Source of the DNA: Flavobacteriaceae bacterium
GTDB taxonomy: Bacteria; Bacteroidota; Bacteroidia; Flavobacteriales; Flavobacteriaceae
Direction of reading: 5' to 3'
Length of the DNA: 9,073 bases
Assembly: GCA_013042255.1 (NCBI GenBank)
Contig: JABDQK010000007.1
Span: forward strand, 1 to 9,073
Both the position numbers and the translations under genes were made by a program. This document shows positions 8,037 through 9,073 of the stretch, piece after piece (positions within the stretch are counted from its first letter, which is position 1; each line of letters opens with the position of its first letter). A model generated the notes under the pieces. It ran no database searches. It saw only the letters and a program-made list of their open reading frames with translations, and was not told the DNA's origin.

Positions 8037-8070
8037 AGTTCCGGACCATTGCGGGTACCGGATCAGAACT
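8037..8070 (-). other. Interrupted hairpin in the rpoA-rplQ spacer
   Basis: In the minus-strand transcript AGUU, CCGG and ACC (8070-8054) can pair with GGU, CCGG and AACU (8047-8037). This gives an 11-bp stem with a 5-base and a 1-base bulge and the loop CGCAAU. There is no U tract, so it is not a terminator. It could be an RNA processing or stability element, or could tune rplQ translation, whose start is 22 bases further on. Supported only by complementarity. Confidence 0.35.
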
Positions 8071-8074
8071 AATA

Positions 8075-9067
8075 TTAATCTTTATCTAATTTATATTTTG
8101 ACAAATCCATTCCAAAATTCAGACCCTTGTTGATCACAAGTTCTTCTAATTCTGTCAGGGACTTTTTCCCGAAGTTCCTGAATTTCATCAGGTCGTTCTT
8201 ATTAAAGGAAACCAGGTCACCCAGCGTATCTACTTCTGCCGCCTTAAGACAATTAAGAGCTCTAACAGACAAATCCATGTCTACGAGTTTGGTCTTGAGC
8301 AACTGTCTCATATGCAGAGATTCCTCATCGTAAGTCTCTGTTTGTGCAATCTCATCAGCTTCCAGGGTAATACGCTCATCAGAAAACAACATAAAGTGGT
8401 GAATAAGCACTTTCGCTGCTTCTGTAAGAGCTTCCTTTGGATGGATTGAACCGTCGGTGACAATTTCGAAAACCAATTTTTCGTAATCCGTCTTCTGCTC
8501 AACCCTGAAGTTTTCTATGCTGTATTTTACATTTTTCACCGGGGTGAAAATGGAGTCTACTGCAATGCTACCGATAGGTGCACTTGATTTCTTATTTTCT
8601 TCAGCCGGCACATATCCTCTACCTTTTTCGATAATCAACTCCATGTTGATACTTACCTTAGGATCCATATTGCAGATCACAAGGTCTGGGTTCAGTACCT
8701 GGAAACCAGAGATAAACTTCTGAAAGTCTCCAGCAGTAAGCTGTTCTTTCCCGCTGACAGAAACTGAAACGGTTTCTTCGTTAACATCGTCGATCTGTCT
8801 CTTGAAACGAACTTGTTTTAAGTTGAGTATAATTTCCGTAACGTCTTCTACAACGCCTTCGATTACCGAAAATTCGTGTTCAACCTTATCTATCCTTACC
8901 GAAGTAATGGCGAATCCCTCCAGGGAGGAAAGCAATACTCTTCTAAGTGCGTTCCCAACAGTTAGACCGTATCCAGGTTCCAAAGGGCGGAATTCAAATT
9001 TCCCTTCGAAATCTGAGGAATCGATCATTATAACTTTATCGGGTTTCTGAAAATTAAATAATGCCAT
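8075..9067 (-). CDS. rpoA: DNA-directed RNA polymerase, alpha subunit
   Basis: Alpha forms the dimer that nucleates assembly of RNA polymerase, and its C-terminal domain binds promoter UP elements and activators. The protein is complete at 330 residues. The N-terminal domain (1 to about 235) has the assembly signature [16 protein letters not shown] (36-51), [14 protein letters not shown] (145-158) and [17 protein letters not shown] (209-225). A linker of about 20 residues follows, and then the C-terminal domain with [20 protein letters not shown] (267-286; Arg269, Asn272 and Lys275 correspond to the DNA-contacting determinant of E. coli) and [12 protein letters not shown] (300-311). The ATG lies 6 bp from the window edge; rpsD normally stands upstream in this operon but is outside. 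rplQ follows by 59 bp. Confidence 0.99.
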   Translation of the reverse strand: MALFNFQKPDKVIMIDSSDFEGKFEFRPLEPGYGLTVGNALRRVLLSSLEGFAITSVRIDKVEHEFSVIEGVVEDVTEIILNLKQVRFKRQIDDVNEETVSVSVSGKEQLTAGDFQKFISGFQVLNPDLVICNMDPKVSINMELIIEKGRGYVPAEENKKSSAPIGSIAVDSIFTPVKNVKYSIENFRVEQKTDYEKLVFEIVTDGSIHPKEALTEAAKVLIHHFMLFSDERITLEADEIAQTETYDEESLHMRQLLKTKLVDMDLSVRALNCLKAAEVDTLGDLVSFNKNDLMKFRNFGKKSLTELEELVINKGLNFGMDLSKYKLDKD

Positions 9068-9073
9068 AGTCGG

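Overview
This is a stretch of a Bacteroidota chromosome, almost certainly family Flavobacteriaceae. The evidence is the gene order rpoA-rplQ-carA-eno followed nearby by gltA and two amidinohydrolase genes, a uL17 protein with a long Lys/Glu/Ala tail, start codons preceded by A/T-rich sequence instead of a Shine-Dalgarno motif, and promoter-like sites of the Bacteroidota TTG-N~20-TANNTTTG type. The genus cannot be told from the window.

All eight genes lie on the minus strand, so transcription runs from high to low coordinates. The window opens (right end) with rpoA (RNA polymerase alpha) and rplQ (ribosomal protein uL17), the end of a ribosomal-protein operon closed by a strong intrinsic terminator at 7345-7377. 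Next come carA (small subunit of carbamoyl-phosphate synthase) and eno (enolase). Eno has a good promoter candidate of its own and another strong terminator. A full-length GT5 glycogen/starch synthase homologue (glgA-like) follows. Then come gltA (citrate synthase, with its own promoter candidate), a dimethylargininase/arginine-deiminase-type hydrolase 10 bp behind it, and a second amidinohydrolase of the CtlX type that runs off the left edge of the window. No stretch of more than about 140 bp lacks a gene, and I see no RNA genes, mobile elements, CRISPR arrays or plus-strand genes.

Functionally this is mostly housekeeping: transcription and translation (rpoA, rplQ), carbamoyl phosphate for arginine and pyrimidine synthesis (carA), lower glycolysis (eno), entry to the TCA cycle (gltA) and storage polysaccharide (glgA-like). 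Two guanidino-group hydrolases could return arginine-type nitrogen to citrulline or ornithine. I see no clear new defence, mobile or signalling system. The points most worth a second look are the glgA-like gene between eno and gltA with no visible promoter, the tandem pair of guanidino-modifying enzymes behind gltA, and a strong GGAGG motif in the ctlX leader that is badly placed for the start codon and can pair with the bases just before it.
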